In this document: positions 34,174-44,935 of the stretch, in pieces
Layout of the letters: each line of letters opens with the position of its first letter
Position numbering within the stretch: position 1 is the stretch's first letter
DNA from: Prosthecobacter sp.
GTDB lineage: Bacteria; Verrucomicrobiota; Verrucomicrobiia; Verrucomicrobiales; Verrucomicrobiaceae
Assembly: GCA_019186985.1 (NCBI GenBank)
Contig: JABARQ010000013.1
Span: 124,001-188,000, forward strand
Length of the DNA stretch: 64,000 nt
Direction of reading: 5' to 3'
Notes under the pieces: model-generated
The model's database searches: none
What the model saw: the letters and a program-made list of their open reading frames with translations, nothing else
What the model was told of the DNA's origin: nothing
Translations under genes and position numbers: made by a program

Positions 34174-36192
34174 GTGGCCAAGAAAGCATCCTCCAAGCCC
34201 GAAGAAACCTCCCCCATCCTCGCCGACAGCGCTCCGATCCTGGAGCTGCCGGTGGATGCGCATTACAGCAACTGGTTCCTCGAGTATGCCAGCTATGTCA
34301 TCCTGGAGCGCGCCGTGCCCCATATCAACGACGGGCTGAAGCCGGTGCAGCGCCGCATCCTGCACTCCATGGACGAGCTGGAGGACGGCCGGTACAACAA
34401 GGTTGCCAACATCGTCGGCAACACGATGAAATACCACCCGCACGGGGATGCAAGCATCGGGGACGCGATGATCCAGATCGGTCAGAAGGACCTGCTCATC
34501 GACATGCAGGGGAACTGGGGCAACACGCTCACCGGAGACAATGCCGCCGCGCCACGCTACATCGAAGCCCGTCTCTCCAAGTTCGCCCTGGATGTCGTGT
34601 ATTCACCCAAGGTCACCGAATGGGCCGCCAGCTATGACGGGCGCAACAAGGAGCCCATCACCCTGCCGGTGAAGTTTCCGCTGCTGCTGGCCCAGGGGGT
34701 GGAGGGCATCGCCGTCGGCCTGTCCTGCCGCATCCTGCCGCATAACTTCATCGAGCTGTGCGACGCCTGCATCGCGGCCCTGCGGGGTGAGGAGGTGAAC
34801 CTGCTGCCGGACTTCGCCACCGGCGGCATCATGGACGCCACGGATTACAACGGCGGCCTGCGTGGCGGTCGTGTGCGCGTGCGTGCCAAGATTGAACCCG
34901 GGGCGAAGAAGCACATCCTGCGCATCACCGAGATCCCCTTCGGCACCACCACCGGCGGCCTCATGGACAGCATCGTCGCGGCCAACGACAAGGGGAAGAT
35001 CAAGATCGCCCGCGTGGATGACAACACCGCCGAGAACGCCGAGATCGTCATTCAGCTTCCGCCCGGAGCCGACCCCGACCAGACCGTCCAGGCGCTGTAC
35101 GCCTTCACGGACTGCGAGCTTTCCCTGGCTCCCAACGCCGTCGTCATTCAGAACGACAAGCCGCGGTTCATCAACGTCAACGAACTGCTCAAGGAGAACG
35201 CCGAACACACCAAGCAGCTGTTGCGCCAGGAGCTGGAGATCGTGCTCGGGGAGCTTGAGGAGCGCTGGCACTTTGCGAGCCTGGAGAAGATATTCATCGA
35301 GAACCGCATCTACCGGAAGATCGAGGAGTGCGAGACCTGGGAGGCCGTCATTGAGGCCATCTGGAAGGGCTTGAAGGCGTTCCTCGGCCAGTTGAAGCGC
35401 GAGGTCACGAACGACGACATCGTCCGGCTCACCGAGATCCGCATCAAGCGCATCTCCAAGTTCAACAGCTTCGAGGCCGACAACTACATCCGCGAGCTGG
35501 AGGAGGACATCTCCGGCGTGCAGAAGAACCTCAAGCAGCTCACCCGCTTTGCCATCGCCCACTTCGAGCGGCTGAAGAAGACCTACGGGCCCGGACGTGA
35601 ACGCCGCACCGTGATCAGCAGCTTTGACCGCGTGGCGGCCGCGGAGGTGATCCTGGCCAACGAGACGCTCTACCTGGATGCCAAGGAGGGGTTTGCCGGC
35701 ACGGGCCTGAAGAAGGAGGGCGAGCCGCTCTGCAAGTGCTCCACCCTGGACGATGTCATCTTCTTCACCCGCGAAGGGACGATGACCGTGACCAAGGTCT
35801 CGTCCAAGTTCCATGTCGGCAAAAATCCGGAACACATCAGCCTCTTCAAGAAGGATGAGGATGCCGTTTACACGATGATCTACCGGGATGGCAAAAACGG
35901 CCCGGTCATGGCGAAGCGCTTCCGGATCGGAGGCATCACGCGTGACAAGTCTTACGTTCTTAGCCGTGGCACGCCCGGCACGCTGGTGCTGTTCTTCGCC
36001 CGTCATGAGACGGAGGAGGCCAGCAACGCCCAGAACCTGATCGTTCACCTGAAGCCGGCCCTTTACCTGCGCAACACACAGCTCAAGTTCCCCGTCGCCG
36101 CCCTTGCCATCAAGGGACGTGACAGCCAGGGCAACATCGTCACCAAGCACGCGGTGGACCGCATTGTAAACGAGCGGAAATCCGCCGAATAG
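34174..36192 (+). CDS. Type IIA DNA topoisomerase subunit A (topoisomerase IV ParC-like, short form)
   Basis: A 672-residue protein with the GyrA/ParC breakage-reunion domain: YVILERAVPHINDGLKPVQR, KYHPHGDASIGDAMI and the active-site tyrosine in AAPRYIEARL (Tyr129). The coiled-coil arm lies around 350-480. The remaining C-terminus (about 485-672; REGTMTVTKVSSKFHVG) is shorter than the six-blade pinwheel of standard gyrase A (about 850 residues), so a ParC-like decatenation role is more likely than supercoiling. The cognate B subunit is not in the window. It starts with GTG at 34174 and converges on glmS. Confidence 0.9.
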   Translation: MAKKASSKPEETSPILADSAPILELPVDAHYSNWFLEYASYVILERAVPHINDGLKPVQRRILHSMDELEDGRYNKVANIVGNTMKYHPHGDASIGDAMIQIGQKDLLIDMQGNWGNTLTGDNAAAPRYIEARLSKFALDVVYSPKVTEWAASYDGRNKEPITLPVKFPLLLAQGVEGIAVGLSCRILPHNFIELCDACIAALRGEEVNLLPDFATGGIMDATDYNGGLRGGRVRVRAKIEPGAKKHILRITEIPFGTTTGGLMDSIVAANDKGKIKIARVDDNTAENAEIVIQLPPGADPDQTVQALYAFTDCELSLAPNAVVIQNDKPRFINVNELLKENAEHTKQLLRQELEIVLGELEERWHFASLEKIFIENRIYRKIEECETWEAVIEAIWKGLKAFLGQLKREVTNDDIVRLTEIRIKRISKFNSFEADNYIRELEEDISGVQKNLKQLTRFAIAHFERLKKTYGPGRERRTVISSFDRVAAAEVILANETLYLDAKEGFAGTGLKKEGEPLCKCSTLDDVIFFTREGTMTVTKVSSKFHVGKNPEHISLFKKDEDAVYTMIYRDGKNGPVMAKRFRIGGITRDKSYVLSRGTPGTLVLFFARHETEEASNAQNLIVHLKPALYLRNTQLKFPVAALAIKGRDSQGNIVTKHAVDRIVNERKSAE

Positions 36193-36204
36193 ACCGGTTT
36201 TCTC

Positions 36205-36252
36205 CCTGCGGCACGAAAGCCGCAGGTCCGTCCGCAGGTTTCAGCCCTGCGG
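36205..36252. terminator. Two adjacent hairpins between convergent genes
   Basis: CCTGCGGC (36205-36212) pairs with GCCGCAGG (36219-36226), and CCGCAGG (36232-36238) pairs with CCTGCGG (36246-36252). Because both stems use the same CCTGCGG/CCGCAGG words, alternative pairings are possible. The pair sits between the stops of the topoisomerase and glmS genes and probably terminates both; no T tract follows. Confidence 0.45.
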
Positions 36253-36282
36253 TGCCAGGAATGTGTCGTTGCCTGCCGGGAC

Positions 36283-38136
<1,854 letters not shown>

Positions 38137-38251
38137 AAATTCTTTTGTGACCGCCTCAGCGGGCTTTTTTGTAAACGCTAGAAACGGGCCACGCCACCGA
38201 AAAGGCAGTAGGATTCGACTTATTCGATAACCGAAATAATAAGGCTTGTGA

Positions 38252-38602
38252 TCACCAGCAGCCGCCGATGTCCGGGGCCTGGCTGACGTCGCGCAGGTAA
38301 CGATAACCTTCGATCCGTTCCTGGTCGAAAGGCGGCAGGAGCGGGATGGCCTCCCGGATGTATTCCCCACCGTTGACGTCCTCCAGTTCATCAAGCCGTT
38401 CCAGGCCCTCGGCATCGACTTCCCAGATCTCGCCATGGACGCTGAGGCCCTGGGTTTCATGCCTGACCATGCCCGGATAGCCCCCAAGGTCATGAAGCCG
38501 GAAAACGGGCTCGGTGGCGGCCTGTCCGATGAACTGCTGGCCGCGCATCCAGCCGTGGTTGGCGTGACCGCGTTTCAGGGTGCCATAAACGAAGATTCTC
38601 AT
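38252..38602 (-). CDS. Gamma-glutamylcyclotransferase-like (GGCT/AIG2) protein
   Basis: A 116-residue small protein with the family signature VYGTLKRGHANHGWM at the N-terminus, a glycine-rich turn GGYPGMV, and the acid-rich helix LERLDELEDVNGGEYIRE containing the catalytic Glu region. GGCT-fold enzymes cyclise gamma-glutamyl amines to release 5-oxoproline. Bacterial members are mostly uncharacterised. It precedes glmS, a glutamine amidotransferase, on the same strand, but the 115-bp AT-rich gap argues against tight coupling. The C-terminus ends IGGCW. Confidence 0.85.
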   Translation of the reverse strand: MRIFVYGTLKRGHANHGWMRGQQFIGQAATEPVFRLHDLGGYPGMVRHETQGLSVHGEIWEVDAEGLERLDELEDVNGGEYIREAIPLLPPFDQERIEGYRYLRDVSQAPDIGGCW

Positions 38603-38702
38603 GAATCAGGGCGGGGAAGCAGGTGGCGGGCCGCCATCCATGGCATGGTGTGGAGTTTTTTCCATGAGGAATCCTGGGCGGATGGGTCGTTTTGATCCCG
38701 TC

Positions 38703-39428
38703 ATGAAATGCTTCTCTCGCCTCCTGATGACGGCCTTGATCGCCAGCAGCCTTCCGGCTGAAGAATTCACACCCTTGTTCAACGGCAAGGACCTTGCTCA
38801 TTGGGTGGTGCCCGAAGGTGACAACGGCCACTGGAAGGTCGTGGAGGGGGTCATTGACTACGATGCCTGCAGCGAGGCACCTGGGAAGGACAGGAACCTG
38901 TGGACCGAGAAGGAATATGGCGATTTCACCCTGAAGATCGACTGGCGGCTGAAGCAGACCACCGGGCTGTATCCCATGCCGGTCGTGCTGCCCGACGGCA
39001 GCCACAAGCTCGATGAAAAGGGCCAGGAGATCAAAATCCCGACTCCGAACGCGGATTCCGGAATCTACCTGCGGGGGCAGGGCAAGTCGCAGGTCAACAT
39101 CTGGTGCTGGCCCGTGGGCAGCGGTGAAGTTTATGGTTATCGAATGGACAAGACGCAGCCGCCCGAAGTGCGGGCCGGAGTCACGCCGAAGGTTCGTGCC
39201 GACAACCCTGTGGGCGAGTGGAACACCTTTGAGATCACGATGAAGGGCGACCGCCTCACGGTGGTGCTGAACGGCAAGGCCGTCATTGAGAACGCCCGGC
39301 TGCCCGGAGTGCCTGAAAAGGGCCGTCTCGGCCTTCAGCATCATGGCGGTAAAAATCCGAAGACAGGCGAGCTGTCCCCGGCCTCCAGCCTCATCCAGTT
39401 CCGCAACATCTCCATCAAGGAGCTCTGA
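38703..39428 (+). CDS. DUF1080 secreted protein (3-keto-disaccharide hydrolase family)
   Basis: A 241-residue exported protein: a signal peptide (KCFSRLLMTALIASSLPAEE), then a concanavalin-like jelly roll with the DUF1080 start FTPLFNGKDLAHWVV and conserved YGDFTLKIDWRL, NADSGIYLRGQG, GEWNTFEITMKGDRLTVVLN and RLGLQHHGG. Members act on 3-keto-sugars or related glycans and are abundant in Verrucomicrobia, Planctomycetes and Bacteroidetes. ATG 38703 gives the signal peptide. It diverges from the GGCT-like gene by 100 bp and converges with ilvN, separated by a hairpin. Confidence 0.9.
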   Translation: MKCFSRLLMTALIASSLPAEEFTPLFNGKDLAHWVVPEGDNGHWKVVEGVIDYDACSEAPGKDRNLWTEKEYGDFTLKIDWRLKQTTGLYPMPVVLPDGSHKLDEKGQEIKIPTPNADSGIYLRGQGKSQVNIWCWPVGSGEVYGYRMDKTQPPEVRAGVTPKVRADNPVGEWNTFEITMKGDRLTVVLNGKAVIENARLPGVPEKGRLGLQHHGGKNPKTGELSPASSLIQFRNISIKEL

Positions 39429-39479
39429 GTCTGTTTTGGGTTCTGTTCGATTCCTGACCCGAGTCATCCAGGCATTAGA

Positions 39480-39506
39480 AGCCCCGTCCCTGGATGGGAC
39501 GGGGCT
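39480..39506. terminator. Hairpin between DUF1080 and ilvN
   Basis: An 11-bp GC-rich perfect stem (39480-39490 with 39496-39506) with a 5-nt loop, between two convergent genes (51 bp after the DUF1080 stop, 34 bp after the ilvN stop). There is no T tract, so factor-independent termination is plausible but not certain. Confidence 0.55.
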
Positions 39507-39540
39507 GGGATCGCTGAGGGGGCGTGCCCTCCTGCGCCTG

Positions 39541-40086
39541 TCAGGTTTCGGCGAGTCCGCGGGCCATGACGACCTTGCCGGTGCGGACGGTCTCGACGAT
39601 GTCAAACTTGCCGAGCAGGCGGACGGCGGCGTCAAGCTTGTCGGTGTTGCCGGTGATCATGGCGATGAGGCTGTCATCCTGGAGGTCAACGGTCTTGCCG
39701 GCGTAATGCTCGATGATCTGGAGGATCTCCGTGCGCTCGGCGGCGCCGGCGGCGACCTTGATGAGCACCAGTTCCTTGGCGACGGCGTCGCGGTCGGTGT
39801 GCTCGATGCAGTGGATGACGTCGATGAGCTTGTTCACCTGCATGATGATCTGGTGCAGGCCCTCGGGATGGCCGCTGATGCCGATGGTCATGCGGCTGAA
39901 GCGTGGGTCACGTGTCTGGGAGACGACGAGGGATTCGATGTTGAACCCGCGGCGGCTGAAGACGGCGCAGATGCGGCCGAGGACGCCGGGCTGGTTGTTC
40001 ACCATGACGCTGAGCGTGTGGATGTTGATGATGTCCGCCTGAGGAGCGGGCTTCTTGTCGGTGGTGGCGCTGATTTTGTCGCTCAT
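39541..40086 (-). CDS. ilvN: Acetolactate synthase small (regulatory) subunit
   Basis: A 181-residue ACT-domain subunit. The N-terminal ACT motif HTLSVMVNNQPGVLGRICAV with SRRGFNIESLVVSQT binds valine for feedback control. The C-terminal half (DRDAVAKELVLIKVAAGAA, GKVVMARGLAET) matches ilvN/ilvH. It partners the ilvB product encoded upstream in the same direction, but a DNA methyltransferase gene (40099-40944) lies between them. ATG 40086 is 12 bp after the methyltransferase stop, so one transcript for all three is likely. Confidence 0.95.
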   Translation of the reverse strand: MSDKISATTDKKPAPQADIINIHTLSVMVNNQPGVLGRICAVFSRRGFNIESLVVSQTRDPRFSRMTIGISGHPEGLHQIIMQVNKLIDVIHCIEHTDRDAVAKELVLIKVAAGAAERTEILQIIEHYAGKTVDLQDDSLIAMITGNTDKLDAAVRLLGKFDIVETVRTGKVVMARGLAET

Positions 40087-40098
40087 GGTGTTGGGGAT

Positions 40099-40944
40099 TT
40101 ATGATTTACGATTGGTGACTGATGATTTGGGCGGACGAACTGCTTTGGCGGCCTTTGGAGGTTCTGCGGATGGTGCAGGCTTGAGGCGGGCGCGGGCGAT
40201 GTTGAGGTAGTTCGAATCCTTTTCGATGCCGAGCCACTTGCGCTCGAGGTTGCGGGCGGCGGCGGCGGTGGTGCCGGAGCCGAGGAAGGGGTCGATGACG
40301 AGGTCACCCGGATCCGTGCTGCTCTCGATGAGCTTTTCGATGAGGCCGATGGGTTTCTGCGAAGGATGACCGCACTTTTCCTTCGAAAGCCCCTTCAGGC
40401 TGGGAATGCGCAGGATGTTGGTGGCGAACTTGCCGGCTTCCAGATGGGCCCTGCGTGCCTTCTTGTCCTTGTAGCGGGGATCCCGCATGTAGGCCTGGAT
40501 GGTGGCGGCGTCGTAGGGGATGCGTACAGCGTCCTTGTTGAACTTCACCTCATCCCCCCTGCGCAGGACGAGGATCATCTCGTACTGCGGAGTGAAGCTG
40601 TCGCGGCGCTCGTTGTAGCCCACCGCGCGATCCCAGATGATGAGGTCATGATACTGGTGCTGGAGGGCGAGGCGTGACATGAGGTGGAGGAAGGTGTGCT
40701 CGCGCTTGCCTAGCTGGCCGAAGATGAAGCAGAGGCCGTCGTCACGCAGGACGCGCATGGCTTCAGCGACCCACTTTTCGCACCAGGCGACGTAGGCGGT
40801 GGCTGACTTCCACTGGGTGTCCCAGGCTTCATCTTCGAGAACATTGAAATACGGAGGATCGGCGATGATGGACTGTGCGCAGGCTGCGGGGAGCTTTTTC
40901 AACTCGGCGAGGGCGTCGCCTTGAATGATGCGGTTGGTTTTCAT
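40099..40944 (-). CDS. Orphan DNA methyltransferase, beta-class (CcrM/HinfI-like order)
   Basis: A 281-residue AdoMet-dependent DNA methylase. Catalytic motif IV DPPY lies near the N-terminus (29-32), followed by a target-recognition stretch and the AdoMet-binding motif I DPFLGSGT near the C-terminus (218-225). The order IV-TRD-I marks the beta class, which includes CcrM and HinfI methylases. DPPY favours adenine-N6. The C-terminus is a Pro/Lys/Ala-rich tail. No restriction endonuclease is nearby. It is placed between ilvB and ilvN on the same strand, so it appears to be part of that transcript. The target sequence is unknown. Confidence 0.9.
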   Translation of the reverse strand: MKTNRIIQGDALAELKKLPAACAQSIIADPPYFNVLEDEAWDTQWKSATAYVAWCEKWVAEAMRVLRDDGLCFIFGQLGKREHTFLHLMSRLALQHQYHDLIIWDRAVGYNERRDSFTPQYEMILVLRRGDEVKFNKDAVRIPYDAATIQAYMRDPRYKDKKARRAHLEAGKFATNILRIPSLKGLSKEKCGHPSQKPIGLIEKLIESSTDPGDLVIDPFLGSGTTAAAARNLERKWLGIEKDSNYLNIARARLKPAPSAEPPKAAKAVRPPKSSVTNRKS

Positions 40945-40989
40945 CGGGCCGTGCAAAGAGGCGGACAGGAGTGTCCGCGCTCCCTTGGA

Positions 40990-42717
40990 TCAGGTCGAAC
41001 CGGTGGGTTTTTCCATCCGGTGCTTCGGAGTCTCGAGGATCATGTCCTCCAGTGCGGCCCCGGCGGGGATCATCGGGAAGACGTTTTCGGCCTTGATGCA
41101 CTCGGCCTCGATGATGCAGGGGCCGTCGTTGTAATCGAGGGCCTGCTGAAGGATGCGCTCGACATCGGCGGGGCGGCGGATGTGCCAGCCCTTGATGCCG
41201 TAGGCTTCTCCGAGTTTGACGAAGTCGGGGTTGCCGATGAGGTCGACGCCGCTTTCGCGGTTCTCAAAGAAGAGCTCCTGCCACTGGCGGACCATTCCTA
41301 GGTAGCTGTTGTTGAGGACGAGGATCTTGATGGGCAGCTTGTGAATCGCGGCGGTGGCAAGCTCAAAGAGGGTCATCTGGAAGCCGCCGTCGCCGCTGAT
41401 GGAGACAACGAGCTTGTCCGGGCAGGCGAGCTGGGCGCCGATGGCTGCGGGGAAGCCGAAGCCCATCGTGCCGGCGCCGCCGGAGCTGAGCCAGTGGTAG
41501 CTTTCGTCGTTTTTGTAGAACTGCGCGGCCCACATCTGGTGCTGTCCGACATCGGTGGTGACGATGGCCTTGCCCTGGGTGAGCTTGTAGAGCTCGTCGA
41601 TGACCTGCTGCATGCGCAGACCGCCCTGCTTCTTGTAGGTGAGGGGGAATTTCTTCTTGTAGCCGTCGAGGTGGGCCAGCCAGTCCTCGGTCGGCAGCTT
41701 CTCGATGTGGGGAAGCAGGTCGCGCAGGGCGGCTTTTGCGTCGCCTTTGATCGCGACGTCCACCTTGATCATCTTGTTGAACTCCGCAGCGTCGATGTCG
41801 ATGTGGATGATCTTGGCGTTGCGGCCGAACATGTGGGGCTTGCCGATGATGCGGTCATCGAAGCGGGAGCCGACGTTGAAGATGAGGTCGGCCTCGACCA
41901 TGGCCTTGTTCGCGTAGGCGGTGCCGTGCATGCCGAGCATGCCGAGGGAGAGCGGGTGCGTTTCCGGGAAGACACCCTTGCCAAGCAGGGTGGTGGTGAC
42001 CGGGCAGCCGAGGGTTTCGGCGAGGGTCATGAGCTCCTTGTCGGCGCGGGCGATCATCGCCCCCTGACCCGCGAGGATGACCGGGCGCTTCGAGGCGGCG
42101 AGCAGGCGGGCGGCTTCCTTGATGCCGGCCTGGTCGATTTTGAAGTTCTCCTCCGGATGATAGCCGGGAAGGTCCATCGGCTCGTCAAAGGTGCCGGTGA
42201 AGGCTCCCTGGCTGATGTCCTTCGGGATGTCAATGAGCACAGGACCGGGGCGGCCGGTGGTGGCGATGTGGTAGGCCTCGCGGGCGATGCGCGGCAGGGC
42301 GTTCGTCTGCTTGACCAGGAAATTGTGCTTCACGACCGGGGACGTGATGTTGAAAATGTCCGCCTCCTGGAAGGCATCCTTCCCAAGCATCCAGGTGACC
42401 TGCTGGCCGCAGAGGACGATCATCGGGACGCTGTCCATCTGGGCGGTCATGATGCCGGTGACGGTGTTGCCAGCGCCGGGGCCGGAGGTGACGAGGACGA
42501 CGGCCGGCTTGCCAGTGGCGCGGGCGTAGCCGTCAGCCATGTGGACGGCACCCTGTTCATGGCGGACGAGGATGAACTTCATGTCCGTCTTCACGGTCTG
42601 GAGGGCGTCAAAGATCGGGATGGCCGCGCCGCCGGAATAACCGAAGACATATTCGATGCCGAGGTCGGCGAGGGTTTTAATAAGGGCTTGAGCGCCGTCC
42701 ATTTTGGGTGGGTTCAT
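40990..42717 (-). CDS. ilvB: Acetolactate synthase large (catalytic) subunit
   Basis: A 575-residue ThDP enzyme of branched-chain amino acid synthesis. Key features are the N-terminal [15 protein letters not shown], the activating Glu in [37 protein letters not shown], the central FAD-binding domain (about 190-340) and the C-terminal ThDP/Mg loop [18 protein letters not shown] with the Asn-containing [21 protein letters not shown] 42717 is unambiguous. It is the first gene of ilvB-methyltransferase-ilvN. An inverted repeat lies 23-37 nt before its start. Confidence 0.97.
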   Translation of the reverse strand: MNPPKMDGAQALIKTLADLGIEYVFGYSGGAAIPIFDALQTVKTDMKFILVRHEQGAVHMADGYARATGKPAVVLVTSGPGAGNTVTGIMTAQMDSVPMIVLCGQQVTWMLGKDAFQEADIFNITSPVVKHNFLVKQTNALPRIAREAYHIATTGRPGPVLIDIPKDISQGAFTGTFDEPMDLPGYHPEENFKIDQAGIKEAARLLAASKRPVILAGQGAMIARADKELMTLAETLGCPVTTTLLGKGVFPETHPLSLGMLGMHGTAYANKAMVEADLIFNVGSRFDDRIIGKPHMFGRNAKIIHIDIDAAEFNKMIKVDVAIKGDAKAALRDLLPHIEKLPTEDWLAHLDGYKKKFPLTYKKQGGLRMQQVIDELYKLTQGKAIVTTDVGQHQMWAAQFYKNDESYHWLSSGGAGTMGFGFPAAIGAQLACPDKLVVSISGDGGFQMTLFELATAAIHKLPIKILVLNNSYLGMVRQWQELFFENRESGVDLIGNPDFVKLGEAYGIKGWHIRRPADVERILQQALDYNDGPCIIEAECIKAENVFPMIPAGAALEDMILETPKHRMEKPTGST

Positions 42718-42739
42718 GAGCTTTTGGGTGAAAATTGCG

Positions 42740-42754
42740 ATTTCGAAGCGAAAT
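42740..42754 (-). promoter_or_regulatory. Inverted repeat in the ilvB leader
   Basis: ATTTCG-AAG-CGAAAT forms a perfect 6-bp inverted repeat, flanked by two copies of AAATTGCG (42732-42739 and 42751-42758), 23-37 nt upstream of the ilvB start. It could be an operator or a small leader hairpin. No protein can be assigned. Confidence 0.25.
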
Positions 42755-42906
42755 TGCGGCCAAATTGAAAATCGGCAAGGTGAAGTTTAGTGTTTTTTAG
42801 CTAACTAGCTGTTTTGATGGTGGCAGCTTGTTTGAAAATGTGCCTTTTTGAGGTGAATCGCCGCATTCATTTTGATTTGTGTCCGGGAAAAGATGAAAAT
42901 TGAGGG

Positions 42907-42947
42907 TGAAAAGCAAAAGGCCATGGTCGGCAGTGTCGACCATGGCC
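42907..42947 (-). terminator. Rho-independent terminator of the sugar isomerase gene
   Basis: On the minus strand an 11-bp perfect stem (42937-42947 with 42919-42929) and 7-nt loop are followed by TTTTGCTTTT. It lies 30 bp past the isomerase stop at 42977. Confidence 0.85.
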
Positions 42948-42976
42948 ATGGATAGAGTGGAGAGGTGAAGGCTGCC

Positions 42977-43894
42977 TCAGCCGAGCTTGGCCCCCAGCTT
43001 TTTCAGCATGGCCTCCAGCATGCGGCCGTATTTCACATAGCTGTCATACTGTTCCCTGGCCTTTTGCTCGGGGCTGAGGTCATCAGCGGCTCCAGCTCCA
43101 TGGAAGACCACGGCGACGTGAGGCTCGATGCTGATGTAGCCCTGGTAGCCGGTTTCCACGAGGTCCGTCATGATGCGTTCAGTCTGGCCTTCGCCCTCGC
43201 CTGGGAAGGTGTAGACGGCGTCGTTCTTGGCCTTGTCCCAGATGCCGTCCTTGACGTGGACGTGGGCCATGAAGGGTTTGATGGCCTGATACATCTCCCA
43301 GGAATCCTGCTTGTGACCGGGGCGGTCGCGGTCGTCGATGAAGACCGGATTGCCGGTGTCGAAGACCCATTTCATGCCCGGGACGGCCTCGGCCATGCGC
43401 TTCACATAGGTGGGGCTCATGCCGCCCCAGTTCATGCAGTTTTCATGGACGACGGTGAGGCCGGCGTCGGCGAAGCGCTTGTTGACCTCGTTCATGCGAC
43501 GGATGCGCTCGGGTGCGAACTGTTCATCGAGGTCCCTGCCGTCGGCGTCCTTGCAGACGGCGTAGCTCATCACGCGGATGAGCCTGGCTCCCAGGCGCTG
43601 CATGCGCGGGATGGCGCGGCTGATCTCGGCCTCGGTGATGGAGAAGTCGTCGGTGATCTTCTTGGCCCAGTTGCCGATGAGGGATCCGAAGCCGCTTACC
43701 TTCATGCCTTTCTCCTCAAGCCGGGCGACGACCTTGTCGAAGACGGCGTCGGGGATCTCGTGCAGGTTGCCCTTCACGCCGTCGAACTCGACGATGCGGG
43801 ACTCGATGCTATCCCAGCCGAGTTCCTGGTGGGCCTGGATTTGCACGTCGAGGGACGCGCCTGCTTCATCTGCGATGCCGGTGAGCTTGATCAT
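42977..43894 (-). CDS. Sugar phosphate isomerase/epimerase (xylose isomerase-like TIM barrel)
   Basis: A 305-residue protein of the AP-endonuclease-2/xylose-isomerase-like barrel family. Metal-binding candidates are Glu in VVHENCMNWGG, Asp in VFDTGNPVF, His in FMAHVHVKDG and Glu in GYISIEPHVAV. Relatives isomerise or epimerise sugars or inosose compounds; the substrate cannot be read. There is no signal peptide, so it is cytoplasmic. ATG 43894 (MIKLTGIADEAGASLDVQ) is chosen; the frame runs 26 codons further into a Pro-rich stretch that is unlikely to be translated. It diverges from the RraA-like gene by 177 bp, and both may belong to one sugar-acid pathway. Confidence 0.85.
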   Translation of the reverse strand: MIKLTGIADEAGASLDVQIQAHQELGWDSIESRIVEFDGVKGNLHEIPDAVFDKVVARLEEKGMKVSGFGSLIGNWAKKITDDFSITEAEISRAIPRMQRLGARLIRVMSYAVCKDADGRDLDEQFAPERIRRMNEVNKRFADAGLTVVHENCMNWGGMSPTYVKRMAEAVPGMKWVFDTGNPVFIDDRDRPGHKQDSWEMYQAIKPFMAHVHVKDGIWDKAKNDAVYTFPGEGEGQTERIMTDLVETGYQGYISIEPHVAVVFHGAGAADDLSPEQKAREQYDSYVKYGRMLEAMLKKLGAKLG

Positions 43895-44071
43895 GGTGGG
43901 GGAGTCAGGGGTGGGCGGTTTGATACGAAGCGGGGGGCGGGGGTCAAGGGGGGAAGCGGAACCGAAATGCATGGTTTCCTCATCCCGGGCGGCCGGGGAT
44001 GGTCACTGCTCATGACCACGAGGCCGGGGTTGCCCGCAGGCCCTGTGTCTATCCAATGATGGAACCTTCCC

Positions 44072-44821
44072 ATGTCCAACCTCAGCCACGCCGACCTCCT
44101 CCAGCTCAAGCGCTGGAACACGCCCACCATTTACAACGGCTGGGAGCAGATCACCCGCTGCGACTCCGGGGCCGACGCCTTCAACATCGAGGAGACGCGT
44201 GACTACATGCCGCAGATGGGGCCGATGGTGGGTTATGCCGTGACGCTGGTGATCGAGCCGGGCAACAAGGCGCACCGGGCCGCCAATCCCAAGGCCGGGG
44301 AGGAGTACCGCCGCTACATCGCCAGCCAGCCGGGCCCGAAGATCGTGGTGGTCCAGGACCTGGACAAACCGCGCGTGCTTGGCTCGGCCTGGGGTGAGGT
44401 GAGTGCGAACATGCACCGGGCGCTGGGCTGCGTCGGCACCATCACGGACGGGGCCGTTCGTGACGTGGATGAGATGACGAACGCCGGCTTCAAGGCCCTG
44501 GCACGCCGGCTGTGTGTCGGCCACGCTCATGTGCACCCCGTGCGCTGGGGCTGCGAGGTGGAGGTCTTCGGCCGCAAGGTGCGGCCGGGTGACCTGATTC
44601 ATGCCGACAAGCACGGCTTCCTGGTGATTCCTCCGGAGGATCAGCCCCGGTTGCTGGAGGCCTCGAAGTTCATGGATTCGAACGAGTGTGAGACGGTGAT
44701 CCCGGCCGGGCGTGGTTCGGCGGGGCTGCCGATGGAACAGGTTCTGGCGAACCTGGAGGCGTCGATTGTGAAGTTTGGCGACAATGTCCGGGCCAGGTTC
44801 AGCCGTGAAGGCGAGTGGTGA
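44072..44821 (+). CDS. RraA-like family protein (4-hydroxy-4-methyl-2-oxoglutarate aldolase type)
   Basis: A 249-residue member of the RraA/HMG aldolase fold. The signature GCVGTITDGAVRDVDEM contains the conserved substrate-binding Arg and metal-coordinating Asp, and VRPGDLIHADKHGFLVIP is the second conserved block. The N-terminal NTPTIYNGWEQITR is typical of the verrucomicrobial and planctomycete group. Members are aldolases/decarboxylases of oxo acids, or RNase E regulators. Here the Arg-Asp motif and the adjacent sugar isomerase favour a metabolic role. ATG 44072 has no strong ribosome-binding site. Confidence 0.85.
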   Translation: MSNLSHADLLQLKRWNTPTIYNGWEQITRCDSGADAFNIEETRDYMPQMGPMVGYAVTLVIEPGNKAHRAANPKAGEEYRRYIASQPGPKIVVVQDLDKPRVLGSAWGEVSANMHRALGCVGTITDGAVRDVDEMTNAGFKALARRLCVGHAHVHPVRWGCEVEVFGRKVRPGDLIHADKHGFLVIPPEDQPRLLEASKFMDSNECETVIPAGRGSAGLPMEQVLANLEASIVKFGDNVRARFSREGEW

Positions 44822-44838
44822 CCCGGCTTAACAAACAC

Positions 44839-44868
44839 AAAAAAGACGCGGATCGTTGCCGATCCGCG
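44839..44868 (-). terminator. Hairpin with T tract for the minus-strand gene
   Basis: A 9-bp perfect stem (44847-44855 with 44860-44868) and tetraloop, followed on the minus strand by TC and a T run (44839-44844). It lies 68 bp past the stop of the dimethylformamidase-like gene; it also sits 25 bp after the RraA-like stop. Confidence 0.75.
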
Positions 44869-44935
44869 CCGTCTTGGGGGAGTCATTGCCTGCTGTCAGG
44901 ACCTTCATACGCTGTCCTGGAAAAGCCGGACGCAC

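Noticed and set aside
38137..38251. Possible glmS ribozyme upstream of glmS
   Set aside because: The 115-bp gap is too short, and I see none of the conserved pseudoknot-forming segments; this element is known mainly from Firmicutes.
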